Shown here piece after piece: positions 15,766-24,477 of a DNA stretch of 50,735 bases. Each line of letters opens with the position of its first letter. Within the stretch, counting starts at the first letter, position 1. Under the pieces are notes generated by a model. That model was not told the origin of the DNA, searched no databases, and saw nothing but the letters and a program-made list of their open reading frames with translations. The position numbers and the translations under genes were made by a program. This DNA is from JBFWYO01 sp050186335 (lineage in GTDB: Bacteria; Pseudomonadota; Alphaproteobacteria; Bin65): contig JBFWYO010000027.1 in NCBI GenBank assembly GCA_050186335.1, positions 1 to 50,735 of the forward strand, read 5' to 3'.

Positions 15766-17025
15766 TCAGGCCGCGGTCGATTTCCTGCCCGGCGCTGGAT
15801 AGGTCAGCCCGGCGCCAAATGCGGCCAACAACCAGATGAAGCAAACCCAGCGCGTTTGCGTAAGCCCGTAGGCGACCATGCCAACCGCAACGGCCCCGGC
15901 CGCCGTGGCCAGCAGCGCCGCCCGGTCTTCGCGCCCCGGGACGCGCGCGACATACCGGAACATCAAGAACAGCAGTAGCGCCACCAGGACGACGCCGACC
16001 AAGCCCAACTCCAGCCAGATCTGCAAGAAATTATTGTGCGGGTGCAATGGCAGGAGCTCGCCGCGGACATGGTGGCGCGGCGGATCGAATCCCAGTTCTT
16101 GATCGATGCTGATTTTGGCGGTGGCGCCGGGCATCGCGCGCGATGCGTCGATACCCCAGCCGAAGAACGGCTTTTCCCGGATGCGCTCGGTGGTGAACTG
16201 CCAGATCTTGATCCGGTGATAGAACGAGATCCGGTAATTGTCGGGCACGTCCCTGAGCCACGGTCCGACCGGAAGCAACGGCGGGATAACCGGCGCGGCA
16301 AACAGGCCAAGCAGAACTACGGCGGCCATGATCTTGATGGTGATCCTGGGCCAGGCCAGCGCCACCGGAAAGACGATCGCGATGATCGCGAGCGTCATCA
16401 ATGCGCTTCCCGTGCTGATCGTCCAGGCAACATACAAAGCGGCGAGCCAGGCGACGATCGCGCCCGCGACCGTCGCCGGACTGCGCGGCCGCATGAGGAA
16501 CAACGGCAGCGTCAATGCCGCCAAGACCACCGGTGCTTGCAGATTCTGGGCGCGGCGGAACCATTCGGATTCACCGTGCACCGCGCCGGTCAGGCTGCCC
16601 TGGGTTGCGATCTCGAAACCAAACAGAATCGCCAGCAGGACCAATGCGGCCACGCCGCCATACTGAAACCAGGCGCGATCGCGCGCATCGGCGATGACTG
16701 TGGCGCGTATGAGAGCGAGGCCGCATAAGGCGAAGAGCGCCATCAAGATCGGCCGCGTGCGGGATGTCACCGGTTCGACCGTCCAGACGGCCGAAACCGC
16801 GATCCAGACGCACAGCACGGCGACAATCGCCACAAACGGCGTGAAATGCGCCGGTGGGGTACGCCAGAACCCGGGGCGCAGCACGCAAATGCCGGCAGCG
16901 CCGCACAGTACATAAGGCAATTGCTGTGCCGAGACGAACGCGAGCGCAGCGGTCGCGATTGGCAACAAGGCAGACAACACCGGCGACCCGGCCAGCTTCC
17001 GCATTCGCTCGAACGATAGACGCAT
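15766..17025 (-). CDS. O-antigen ligase-like (Wzy_C family) membrane protein
   Basis: A 419-residue polytopic inner-membrane protein with about ten to twelve hydrophobic helices. A large periplasmic loop between about residues 255 and 340 contains RISFYHRIKIWQFTTERIREK, FFGWGIDASR and the hallmark HPHNNFLQIWLELGLVG. That loop defines the O-antigen ligase/polymerase (WaaL/Wzy) superfamily, whose members transfer or polymerise undecaprenyl-linked glycans at the periplasmic face. It lies 30 bases downstream of the dehalogenase-like gene on the same strand, but a functional link is unlikely. No other polysaccharide genes are in the window, so ligase and polymerase cannot be distinguished. Confidence 0.85.
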   Translation of the reverse strand: MRLSFERMRKLAGSPVLSALLPIATAALAFVSAQQLPYVLCGAAGICVLRPGFWRTPPAHFTPFVAIVAVLCVWIAVSAVWTVEPVTSRTRPILMALFALCGLALIRATVIADARDRAWFQYGGVAALVLLAILFGFEIATQGSLTGAVHGESEWFRRAQNLQAPVVLAALTLPLFLMRPRSPATVAGAIVAWLAALYVAWTISTGSALMTLAIIAIVFPVALAWPRITIKIMAAVVLLGLFAAPVIPPLLPVGPWLRDVPDNYRISFYHRIKIWQFTTERIREKPFFGWGIDASRAMPGATAKISIDQELGFDPPRHHVRGELLPLHPHNNFLQIWLELGLVGVVLVALLLFLMFRYVARVPGREDRAALLATAAGAVAVGMVAYGLTQTRWVCFIWLLAAFGAGLTYPAPGRKSTAA

Positions 17026-17055
17026 CGGCGCACTATACCGGCGCCGGTGCCGAAA

Positions 17056-18384
17056 TCACGCGCTCTTCCGCTTGATCTCCTTCAGCGCCGCCTCGCCTGC
17101 CAGGTAGTCGGCCAGGCCGCGCTTGCGGTCGAGCGGCATCGGCTGCTTGGCGTCGGGCGGCGGGAACACTTCGGGCGTATACATCGCGACGCCGGTGTTG
17201 TCGTTCTTGAGCTTGCGATCCAAATTGAGGTCGCGTTCGTTGACGCCCTCCGGCTTGACCACTTGACCCTTGACCGTCTCGAGATCGAGCCACCAGCGCT
17301 TGACGAAATTCCGCTTGCCGTATTCCAGCTTATCGTCGAGCCAGATCAAGAACCTGCGCGTGAACTTCCATTTGATCGCCATCCACATGGTCAGGCGATG
17401 CTGCATCAACCCTTCCTTGTTCCATGGGCACATCTTCATGCAGCGCCCGCAGGCCGAACCCTTGAGATTGGTGACGCGATACTTGGTGCATTTCTCGATG
17501 TCCGGCTTCCAGATTTCGTAGCCGTTATAAAGCACCTTGTCGCCGTAAGGGATCGCCTGCGCCGGACACTCGCGCGCGCATTTGCGGCATTTATCGCAGA
17601 AATCCTGCAGGCCGAAATCGATCGGCTTGTCGACTGCGAGCGGCAGATCGGTGGTGATGACCGCCGTCTTGTGGCGCGGCCCCAGGAACGGGTTCAGCAC
17701 CAGCTCGCCGATGCGGCTCATTTCGCCCAGGCCGGCCAGCAACATGAGAGGGATCTGCACCACGTCGCCGTCGGCATTCGAATGCGACTGTGCCGGATAG
17801 CCCAGGCGCCGGATGTAGTCCGCCACGATGGTCGAAACGTTGCTGCCCTTCAGATACGCGCGATAGCTCTGCGCGCCCGAAATCCAGTCGTCGCCCGACG
17901 ATCCTTCCATCGTGTCCCAGCCCTGGTCGATCACGATGACCACGGCGTATTTGTGCCGCGTGGTGATTGGCGTGCCGTCCATATCGTGGGAATACCAGGC
18001 CCAATCGGGCATCTCGCAAATGCCGACGATGTCCGCATCCAAAAAGTAGCACATGGCCTTGATGTGCTTGGCCATCTCTTCCGGATCGTTCGGGATCGGC
18101 GCCTTGGTCGGTGCCGGCTCGCCCTTGTGGATCGGCACCTGTTTCCAATGCAGGTGGCCAATCGCCGCATTGAGCGGATGCTTGGTCACGAAGCGCTTGA
18201 TTTCCTGGTGGGCCACCTTGCCGAGGTCGCCATAGAACGCGCGCACGAACCCCGCGGCGCGTTTCGGCACCGGCTTCACATCGGCGGTGATCAGCGTGGT
18301 CGGTCGATCGACCCGCTTGATCTTCTCCATCGGATACTTGCCGAGATGCATCGGCCGCTTCTTCGCGGAAAACATGGATAGCAT
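17056..18384 (-). CDS. Cytosolic reductive dehalogenase-family (RdhA-like) protein with two 4Fe-4S clusters
   Basis: A 442-residue protein. The RdhA core signature is clear: residues 218-258 read AGLGEMSRIGELVLNPFLGP..., then TTDLPLAVDKPIDFG, the block that lines the corrinoid pocket in this family. Two ferredoxin-like clusters follow: C263-x2-C266-x2-C269-x3-CP and C299-x12-C312-x2-C315-x3-CP (ends MCPWNKEG). The upstream helix FIRxLGY-like region (ADYIRRLGYPAQ) also matches. There is no twin-arginine signal and no RdhB anchor gene, so it should be cytosolic, like the catabolic NpRdhA/BhbA type, but it lacks their C-terminal flavin/ferredoxin reductase fusion. Epoxyqueuosine reductase is a relative but fits less well. 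It lies behind a MarR gene. The substrate is unknown. Confidence 0.83.
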   Translation of the reverse strand: MLSMFSAKKRPMHLGKYPMEKIKRVDRPTTLITADVKPVPKRAAGFVRAFYGDLGKVAHQEIKRFVTKHPLNAAIGHLHWKQVPIHKGEPAPTKAPIPNDPEEMAKHIKAMCYFLDADIVGICEMPDWAWYSHDMDGTPITTRHKYAVVIVIDQGWDTMEGSSGDDWISGAQSYRAYLKGSNVSTIVADYIRRLGYPAQSHSNADGDVVQIPLMLLAGLGEMSRIGELVLNPFLGPRHKTAVITTDLPLAVDKPIDFGLQDFCDKCRKCARECPAQAIPYGDKVLYNGYEIWKPDIEKCTKYRVTNLKGSACGRCMKMCPWNKEGLMQHRLTMWMAIKWKFTRRFLIWLDDKLEYGKRNFVKRWWLDLETVKGQVVKPEGVNERDLNLDRKLKNDNTGVAMYTPEVFPPPDAKQPMPLDRKRGLADYLAGEAALKEIKRKSA

Positions 18385-18421
18385 CGGTCTCTCCAGTCGC
18401 TCCCAGGCGACGGTAAAACAA

Positions 18422-18433
18422 TATCATTTGATA
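18422..18433. promoter_or_regulatory. Palindrome TATCATTTGATA, probable MarR operator
   Basis: Arms TATCA and TGATA are perfect with a two-base centre. The site is 37 bases upstream of the dehalogenase-like start and downstream of the MarR gene, in the 90-base spacer between them. Short symmetric AT-rich sites like this are typical MarR targets. Binding is inferred. Confidence 0.5.
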
Positions 18434-18474
18434 CTAATTGGCGCAATGCCGCGATTCGCCCGGGGATTGGCCGG

Positions 18475-18987
18475 TCAGGGCTTAAGCTGCCTGAGGTGCG
18501 TCAGTAGTTTATGGAGGTTGGCCCGCAAGACCGCGATTTCTTCGCGCGACAGGGCGCCCACGATTTCGCGGTAGCGGGCGCGCGCGCCGGGAACCATTTC
18601 TTCGTACAGATGCCGGCCCGCCGGTGTAAGCACGAGCGCATAGCTCCGCCGATCGCTCGCATTCACTTTCCGGCGCACGCGGCCCATGCTTTCGAGGCGG
18701 CGCACAGCGCGGCTGACCGCCATTTTTTCGACGCCCCACAATTCGATGATCTGCGCCGCGGTCGCGCTCGGCCGCTCGGCCAAGGTCATCACGATGCGCC
18801 ATTCCGCGATCGAGACATCGTGCTTGATCTCGACCTCGTTGTAAAAGGCGCGGTCGACCTGGTTGGACACGGCATGAATGCTGGCCAGCACGTTGTCGAA
18901 CGGCACCAGGGCGGCGGGGCTTTCGACGCCGGCGCCGGCCGCCTGCGACGTGGCGGGATGCGGCTTGTTATGTCGTCGCGTTCTCAT
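18475..18987 (-). CDS. MarR-family transcriptional regulator
   Basis: A MarR winged-helix regulator of 170 residues from the ATG at 18987 (MRTRRHNKPHP); an ATG at 18999 would add four residues but has a poorer ribosome site. The core reads SIAEWRIVMTLAERPSATAAQI, the recognition helix region VEKMAVSRAVRRLESMGRVRR, and the wing DRRSYALVLTPAGRHLY, then a dimerisation helix. The basic, disordered N-terminus is longer than average. MarR proteins usually repress adjacent catabolic or stress genes and respond to aromatic ligands. It precedes the RdhA-like gene on the same strand with a palindrome in between, so it is its likely regulator. Confidence 0.92.
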   Translation of the reverse strand: MRTRRHNKPHPATSQAAGAGVESPAALVPFDNVLASIHAVSNQVDRAFYNEVEIKHDVSIAEWRIVMTLAERPSATAAQIIELWGVEKMAVSRAVRRLESMGRVRRKVNASDRRSYALVLTPAGRHLYEEMVPGARARYREIVGALSREEIAVLRANLHKLLTHLRQLKP

Positions 18988-19112
18988 GACGCCTACCATG
19001 CAGAGATGGATCGGGCTGTCAATGTCCGCGACGATTGACAGGCGGGCGCGGAGACGATGTTATCGCCGTTCGATGCGGCCCGCCGATCCTAGCGCAACGT
19101 TCGAGTACCCAC

Positions 19113-19559
19113 GTGAATATTCGCCGCCATCTTGTTCTTGCAGCACTCGCCGGTTTCGCGGCGAGCGCCGGTACGCCGACAGGGTCGGCCGACGCGAACG
19201 ACATTTCGTGGGACGTCTCGTGCCTGTGCAAAAGCCGGCGCGACGCATACTTCGTCGGCCGGGTACTGGTCACGGAGGACAACCTATTGGAAGTCCGCGC
19301 GCGGCTGGAAGAAATGAACCAACAGGGCATCAGCGGCCGGTTCGTGCTCTTGAACAACAAGAAATGCGAGGAACCGAAATTCTGCACCAAGGAATTGCGC
19401 ACGCTAAACCGCGACATTCACCACCTGGCGCCGGCGACCGGCCAGAAGCGGATCATGGTCATGCAGTCGAACGCGCCGTTGGCGGTCGACGGCAAGTTCG
19501 ATACCGAACTGATCCAGCCCGGATTGGATCTCATGCTGGCCGGGCCGGAAGAAAAATAG
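19113..19559 (+). CDS. Small exported protein of unknown function
   Basis: I start at the GTG at 19113, which gives a normal signal peptide (basic NIRRH, hydrophobic LVLAALAGFAASAG, likely cleavage near GSA/DA) and 149 residues; the open frame begins at 19035 but the extra residues do not look like a signal. The mature part is alpha/beta-like, with two CxC or paired cysteines early (SCLCKSRRDAY), two more in KKCEEPKFCTKE, and a hydrophobic motif RFVLLNNK. I recognise no family. It may be a periplasmic protein with two disulfides. It is divergent from the MarR gene and precedes the hyu operon by 172 bases in which I see nothing definite. Confidence 0.55.
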   Translation: MNIRRHLVLAALAGFAASAGTPTGSADANDISWDVSCLCKSRRDAYFVGRVLVTEDNLLEVRARLEEMNQQGISGRFVLLNNKKCEEPKFCTKELRTLNRDIHHLAPATGQKRIMVMQSNAPLAVDGKFDTELIQPGLDLMLAGPEEK

Positions 19560-19731
19560 CCACGAATCGAGGCTAATCCGTCTTCCGCGCCGCGCGGGAC
19601 CGATTGCGTATCGCGGCAGCGGCAGGCATCATCCGGAACGGCGAGGCACGACCGTTGAGTCCCCGCGCCGACCCCGCCGGCACCTGCGCCGGTACCCGAC
19701 GATTTCCGCGTTCGATGAGCAGCCGCACCGC

Positions 19732-20601
19732 ATGACCCGATTTCGCGACCGACTGAAACAATCGGACATTGTCATCGCCCCCGGCGTCTATGACGGGCTG
19801 TCGGCGCTGATGGTGCAGCAGGCGGGATTCGAGGCGGCGTATCTGTCGGGCGCCAGCATCGCCTACACGCGTTTCGGACTGCCGGATATCGGACTGGTGT
19901 CGTTGAGCGAAGCGGCCGACGCCTTGGCGGCAATTCGCGAACGCACGACGATTCCCGTGATCGCCGATATCGATACCGGCTTCGGCAACGCGCTTAACGT
20001 GCAGCGCACCGTTCGCCTGTTCGAGCGGCTTGGCGCCGCGGCCGTGCAGATCGAGGATCAGGTGACGCCGAAACGCTGCGGACATCTGGCCGAGAAGGCG
20101 CTGATCCCGATCGGCGAAATGACCGGCAAGATCAAGGCGGCGCTGGATGCGCGCCACGGCGGCATGGTGCTAATCGCGCGCACCGATGCGATTGCCGTCG
20201 AAGGTTTCGAACGCGCCCTGGAACGCGCCGATGCCTATGCCGACGCGGGCGCCGACCTGCTGTTCATCGAGGCGCCGCCCACGGTCGACCACATGCAACA
20301 GGTCGCCGCGCGCTACGCGAACCGCGTGCCGGTGATGGCCAATATGGTCGAGGGCGGAAAAACGCCGATATTGCCGGCGGGGGAGTTGGAACGCATGGGC
20401 TTCCGACTGGCGATCTTTCCCGGCGGCACGGTGCGCGCGCTCGCTTATGCGCTGCAATCTTACTTTGCGCAGTTGAAGCGCGACGGAACGACGGATGCCA
20501 TGCGCGATCGCATGCTGGATTTTCAAGGGCTGAACAAATTGCTCGAAACCGAAGACTTCCTCGCCCGCGGCAAGCGCTACGACCCGGACAAGAAGCTATG
20601 A
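19732..20601 (+). CDS. Isocitrate lyase/PEP mutase superfamily lyase (oxaloacetate decarboxylase-like)
   Basis: A 289-residue lyase-fold enzyme. Motifs are APGVYDGLSAL (16-26), the metal-binding ADIDTGFGN (78-86), VQIEDQ (105-110) and the catalytic loop KRCGH (114-118). The same KxCGH loop occurs in the copy at 711. The C-terminus FNGLNKLLE-type (DFQGLNKLLETEDF) matches methylisocitrate lyase/oxaloacetate decarboxylase relatives. It heads a tight + operon whose next gene, hyuB, overlaps it by four bases. It probably supplies or consumes a C3-C4 keto acid in the same pathway. The exact reaction is uncertain. Confidence 0.9.
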   Translation: MTRFRDRLKQSDIVIAPGVYDGLSALMVQQAGFEAAYLSGASIAYTRFGLPDIGLVSLSEAADALAAIRERTTIPVIADIDTGFGNALNVQRTVRLFERLGAAAVQIEDQVTPKRCGHLAEKALIPIGEMTGKIKAALDARHGGMVLIARTDAIAVEGFERALERADAYADAGADLLFIEAPPTVDHMQQVAARYANRVPVMANMVEGGKTPILPAGELERMGFRLAIFPGGTVRALAYALQSYFAQLKRDGTTDAMRDRMLDFQGLNKLLETEDFLARGKRYDPDKKL

Positions 20602-22328
20602 TCGATCCGGTGACGCTCGCCGTCCTCAAAGGCCGGCTCGAACAGGTCGCGGACGAGATGGACGCGACGCTGTTCCGTTCCGCGTTCAACCCGATCATCG
20701 CCGAAGCGCACGACGCGTCGCATGGACTCTACGAGGCCGAGAACGGCGACACGCTGATTCAAGGCAAGTCCGGCCTGCCGATCTTCGTCGGCGTCATGGC
20801 CTTTGCCGTGCGCGCGACCATCGCCAAAGCCGCGCGCGACCGCGATCTGGCCGACGGCGACGTATACCTGTTCAACGATCCTTACGACGGCGGCACGCAC
20901 CTGTCCGATTTCAAGCTGGTGCGACCGCTGTTCCGCAACGGCAAGGTGTTCTGCTGGCTCGCCTCGGTCGGCCTCTGGCACGATGTCGGCGGCAACGTGC
21001 CGGGCAACTACAATCCGGTCGCGACCGAAAGCTTCCAGGAGGGCATGCACATCCCGCCGGTCAAGCTGGTCGCGCGCGGCAAGCTGAACAACGACATCGT
21101 CGACATTCTGAAATGCAACTCGCGCCTGCCACTGTCGCTGTACGGCGATCTGAACGGTCAGTTGAACGCGCTCGATCTCGGCGGCAAACGCATGCACGCG
21201 CTGCTCGACGAATACGGCGACGCGCTGGTTGCTGAAGCACTGAGCGAACTGAAGGCGCGCGCGGCCAAACTGATGCGCGCCAACATCGCCGATCTGCCGG
21301 ACGGCACATACTCGGCCGAGGATTACCTCGACAACGACGGAATCAAGGACGAACCGCTCAAGATCGCGCTCGATCTGACCATTGCCGGCGAAACCATGAC
21401 GCTGGATTTTTCCCGCTCGGCGCCGCCGTGCGCCGGCCCGGTCAACATCGCGCGCTCGACTGCGATCGCCAGCTGTTACGTGGCGCTCAAGCACGTCTTT
21501 CGCGATGTGCCGGCCAATGCCGGTTGCCTGGAGCCGATCACGTTCGAGATTCCCGAGATATCGATTCTGTCGGCGACGGCGCCGAAGCCGGTCGGCGGCT
21601 ACACCGAGACCATTCTGCGCGTCATCGATGTGGTATTTCAGGCGCTGGCCCAAGCCGCACCCGAGCGCGTCAACGGCTGCGCGTACGGCACGATCAACGC
21701 GCTGTCGCTGGCCGGCTACCGCAAGGACGGCAAACGCTGGGTGATGTTCTCGTTCTTCGGCGGCGGCCTGGGCGGCAGTCCCGAAAGCGACGGGCTGAAC
21801 CACGGCAACGCACCGATTTCCACCGCGACCATCCCGCCGCTGGAAATCCTGGAGGCAGCCTATCCGATCGCCTTCACCCAGTGGGCGCTGCGCCCGGATT
21901 CGGGCGGTGCGGGCACGCAGCGCGGCGGCCTGGGCGCCATCTATGAAATCGAGTTGCTGGAGGAGCGCGCCGATGTCTTCCTATTCGGCGAGCGCGGCAA
22001 GTTCGCACCGCCCGGCGTGGTCGGCGGCCGCTCGGCGGCGCTGAATAAATTCTATTACCAGGAGAACGGCGTGCGCCGAGAGCCGCCGCAAGTATCGAAG
22101 CTGGTCGGCCTGTCGATCGGGCGCGGCGAGCGCGTGCGACTGGAAACGCCGGGCGGCGGCGGTTACGGGCCGCCGCATTTGCGCGACGCGGCGAAGGTCG
22201 CGCGCGATGTGCGGCTGGGCTTCGTATCGCCCGATCAGGCGTACGAAAAATACGGCGTGGCACTGGCCGCCGACGGCACGGTCGATGCGGCGGCAACGCA
22301 CGCGCTGCGCAAGCAGGCCGCGGAATGA
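20598..22328 (+). CDS. hyuB: Hydantoinase B/oxoprolinase family protein (HyuB)
   Basis: A 576-residue subunit of the N-methylhydantoinase/oxoprolinase/acetone-carboxylase family. The start IDPVTLAVLKGRLEQVADEMDATLFRSAFNP is the family signature, followed by NDPYDGGTHLSDF (a metal-site region) and the glycine-rich C-terminus ETPGGGGYGPPHLRD. HyuB works with HyuA in ATP-dependent opening of five-membered cyclic amides or in carboxylation. The gene overlaps the lyase stop as ATGA. The order hyuB then hyuA is the reverse of many clusters. The substrate is not readable; hydantoin, oxoproline, N-methylhydantoin or a lactam are possible. Confidence 0.93.
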   Translation: MIDPVTLAVLKGRLEQVADEMDATLFRSAFNPIIAEAHDASHGLYEAENGDTLIQGKSGLPIFVGVMAFAVRATIAKAARDRDLADGDVYLFNDPYDGGTHLSDFKLVRPLFRNGKVFCWLASVGLWHDVGGNVPGNYNPVATESFQEGMHIPPVKLVARGKLNNDIVDILKCNSRLPLSLYGDLNGQLNALDLGGKRMHALLDEYGDALVAEALSELKARAAKLMRANIADLPDGTYSAEDYLDNDGIKDEPLKIALDLTIAGETMTLDFSRSAPPCAGPVNIARSTAIASCYVALKHVFRDVPANAGCLEPITFEIPEISILSATAPKPVGGYTETILRVIDVVFQALAQAAPERVNGCAYGTINALSLAGYRKDGKRWVMFSFFGGGLGGSPESDGLNHGNAPISTATIPPLEILEAAYPIAFTQWALRPDSGGAGTQRGGLGAIYEIELLEERADVFLFGERGKFAPPGVVGGRSAALNKFYYQENGVRREPPQVSKLVGLSIGRGERVRLETPGGGGYGPPHLRDAAKVARDVRLGFVSPDQAYEKYGVALAADGTVDAAATHALRKQAAE

Positions 22329-22384
22329 GTCTCGCCAACGTGCAAATCGAACCCCCTTCCCGCTTGCGTGCGAGGAAGAAGGAA

Positions 22385-22417
22385 ATGAAAAGCGAATCTT
22401 CGACGTCCGCCCGATGA
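22385..22417 (+). CDS. Possible 10-codon leader ORF coupled to hyuA
   Basis: A purine-rich ribosome site (GGAAGAAGGAA, ending at 22384) precedes an ATG at 22385. The ten-codon frame (MKSESSTSAR) ends in a TGA that overlaps the hyuA ATG as ATGA. hyuA itself has no visible Shine-Dalgarno sequence, so ribosomes may reach it through this mini-cistron. It could be chance. Confidence 0.3.
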   Translation: MKSESSTSAR

Positions 22418-24477
22418 CCGCCAAATCCTCCATTGTCGTCGGCGTCGATGTTGGCGGCACGTTTACCGATCTGTTCTTCTACGACGAAGCGACCGGTCTC
22501 GCGCGCACCCAAAAGGTACCGTCGACCAAGGGCGATCAATCGGTCGGCTTTTTGGCCGGCATCGAGCAGGGGTTGCGCGCGGGCAACAACTCGTTCAGCG
22601 ATCTTGCGGCCGTGGTGCACGGCACCACCGTCGGCACCAACGCGCTGCTCGAGCGCAAGGGCGCCGTGACCGGCATCGTCACCACGCGCGGCTTCCGCGA
22701 CGTGGCGGAAATGCGCAGACGCGACCGGCGGCAGACTTGGGGTCTGTGGGGCGAGTTTGTGCCCGTCGTACCGCGCGACCTGCGCGTCGAGGTCGACGAG
22801 CGCACCCTGGCCGACGGAACGGTGCGCACCGCAATCGACCCCGACGAAGTGCAGTCGGCGGCGCGCGATCTGCTGGCACGCGGGTGCCAGGGCGTCGCGA
22901 TCTTCTTCATCAATGCCTATGCAAATCCCGCCAACGAACGCGCCGCCTTGAGCGCGCTTAAGAAAGTCTGGCCAAATGCATTCGTCACCGCGTCGTCGGA
23001 TATTTTGCCGGAGATCCGCGAATTCGAGCGCGCGTCGACAGCGACACTCAATGCATACTTGCAGCCGGTGGTGGCTTCCTACATTGCCGCCCTGGACAAA
23101 CGACTGAACGATGCCGGCAGCGACGCCCAATTGCTGATCGTGCAATCGAACGGCGGCGTGATGTCGGTCGATACGGCGGCAAAATTTCCGATCCGCACGG
23201 CGTTATCCGGCCCGGCCGCCGGGGTGATCGCTGCGGCGCATATCGCCGAGACGGCGGGGTTCCCGAACGTGATTACCGGCGATATGGGCGGCACGTCGTT
23301 CGACGTGGCGCTGATCGCGGGCGGTAAATCGGTGCTGGCGGCGCAGACCACGATCGATTTCGGCATGGTCGTACGCACGCCGATGATCGAGATCACCACC
23401 ATCGGCGCCGGCGGCGGATCGATCGCCTGGGTCGACCGCAGCGGGCTGTTGCAGATCGGTCCGGAATCGGCGGGTTCCGAGCCCGGGCCGGCGGCTTATG
23501 GCCAGGGCCAAACCCGCGCCTCGGTCACCGATGCGAACGTTCTGCTGGGGCGCATCACCGCCGCGCGCCCGATCGGCGGCCTGCTGGCGCGGCTCGACGT
23601 CGAAGCCGCCCGCCGCGCCATCGAAACCAATGTGGCGCAGCCCCTGGGGCTGGATCCGATGACCGCCGCCGAAGCGATCGTGCGCGTGGCCAATTCGCGC
23701 ATGGCCGGCGCGATCAGGTTGGTATCGATCGAGCGCGGCCACGATCCGAAACGATTCTCGCTGATGCCGTTCGGCGGCGCGGGCGCCTTGCATGCGGGCG
23801 CGATCATCAAGGAAACCGGCCTGGCGTCGGCCCTGGTGCCGGTCTATCCCGGTGTGACCTCGGCGCTCGGCTGCGTCATCGCGGACATGCGCCACGACTA
23901 TGTCACCACGATCAACAAGCCGCTCGACCTACTCGACGTCGATGTGCTGTCACGGTCGGTCGCCGATTTGGCCGGCCAAGGCCGCGCGATGATCGAGGCC
24001 AGCGGCGTGAAACTGGAGGGCATCGCGCCGCATATCGAATTCGACATGTCGTATATCGGGCAAACCCATACGGTATCGGTCCCATGCGAGTGGCGCTCAA
24101 CGACGAATTTCACGCGCGAAGCTATTCGCGGCGCGTTCGAGGACGCCTATCGCCAGGCGTTCGGTCGCCTGCTGGAAAACATTCCGATTCGCCTGCTGAC
24201 GTTGCGGGTATCGGTGATCGGTAAACGACCGAAACTCGATCTGGGCATCCTGCGGCCGCACGCCGAATCGCTCGATGGCGCCCGACGCGGCGAGCGCCAG
24301 GTCTGGTTCGACGGCAAATGGCACGCGACGTCGATCTTCGACCGCCTGGCGATCCCCGCCGGCACCGTGATCCCCGGTCCCGCGATTCTCGAGCAACCGG
24401 ACGCGACCACGTTGATCGAACCCGATCTGCAAGGCCGCGTCGATAAATTCGGCAACGTGGTTCTCGAGCGAAAATGA
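22414..24477 (+). CDS. hyuA: Hydantoinase A/oxoprolinase family protein (HyuA)
   Basis: I start at the ATG at 22414 (MTAKSSIVVGVDVGGTFTD), giving 687 residues, normal for HyuA; an open frame continues upstream within hyuB shadow. The N-terminal ASKHA-type phosphate loop VGVDVGGTFTDLFFYD and the second nucleotide motif GDMGGTSFDVALIAGG are both present, with HGTTVGTNALLERKGA and FGGAGALHAGAI between and after. HyuA provides ATP-dependent activation of the ring amide for HyuB. An 85-base gap separates it from hyuB. Its stop overlaps the next start (ATGA). Confidence 0.93.
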   Translation: MTAKSSIVVGVDVGGTFTDLFFYDEATGLARTQKVPSTKGDQSVGFLAGIEQGLRAGNNSFSDLAAVVHGTTVGTNALLERKGAVTGIVTTRGFRDVAEMRRRDRRQTWGLWGEFVPVVPRDLRVEVDERTLADGTVRTAIDPDEVQSAARDLLARGCQGVAIFFINAYANPANERAALSALKKVWPNAFVTASSDILPEIREFERASTATLNAYLQPVVASYIAALDKRLNDAGSDAQLLIVQSNGGVMSVDTAAKFPIRTALSGPAAGVIAAAHIAETAGFPNVITGDMGGTSFDVALIAGGKSVLAAQTTIDFGMVVRTPMIEITTIGAGGGSIAWVDRSGLLQIGPESAGSEPGPAAYGQGQTRASVTDANVLLGRITAARPIGGLLARLDVEAARRAIETNVAQPLGLDPMTAAEAIVRVANSRMAGAIRLVSIERGHDPKRFSLMPFGGAGALHAGAIIKETGLASALVPVYPGVTSALGCVIADMRHDYVTTINKPLDLLDVDVLSRSVADLAGQGRAMIEASGVKLEGIAPHIEFDMSYIGQTHTVSVPCEWRSTTNFTREAIRGAFEDAYRQAFGRLLENIPIRLLTLRVSVIGKRPKLDLGILRPHAESLDGARRGERQVWFDGKWHATSIFDRLAIPAGTVIPGPAILEQPDATTLIEPDLQGRVDKFGNVVLERK

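Noticed and set aside
17056..18384. Epoxyqueuosine reductase (QueG)
   Set aside because: QueG shares the corrinoid/4Fe-4S fold, but this protein has the RdhA blocks (AGLGEMSR, TDLPLAVDKPIDFG, CPWNK), a longer N-terminus, and a MarR partner.
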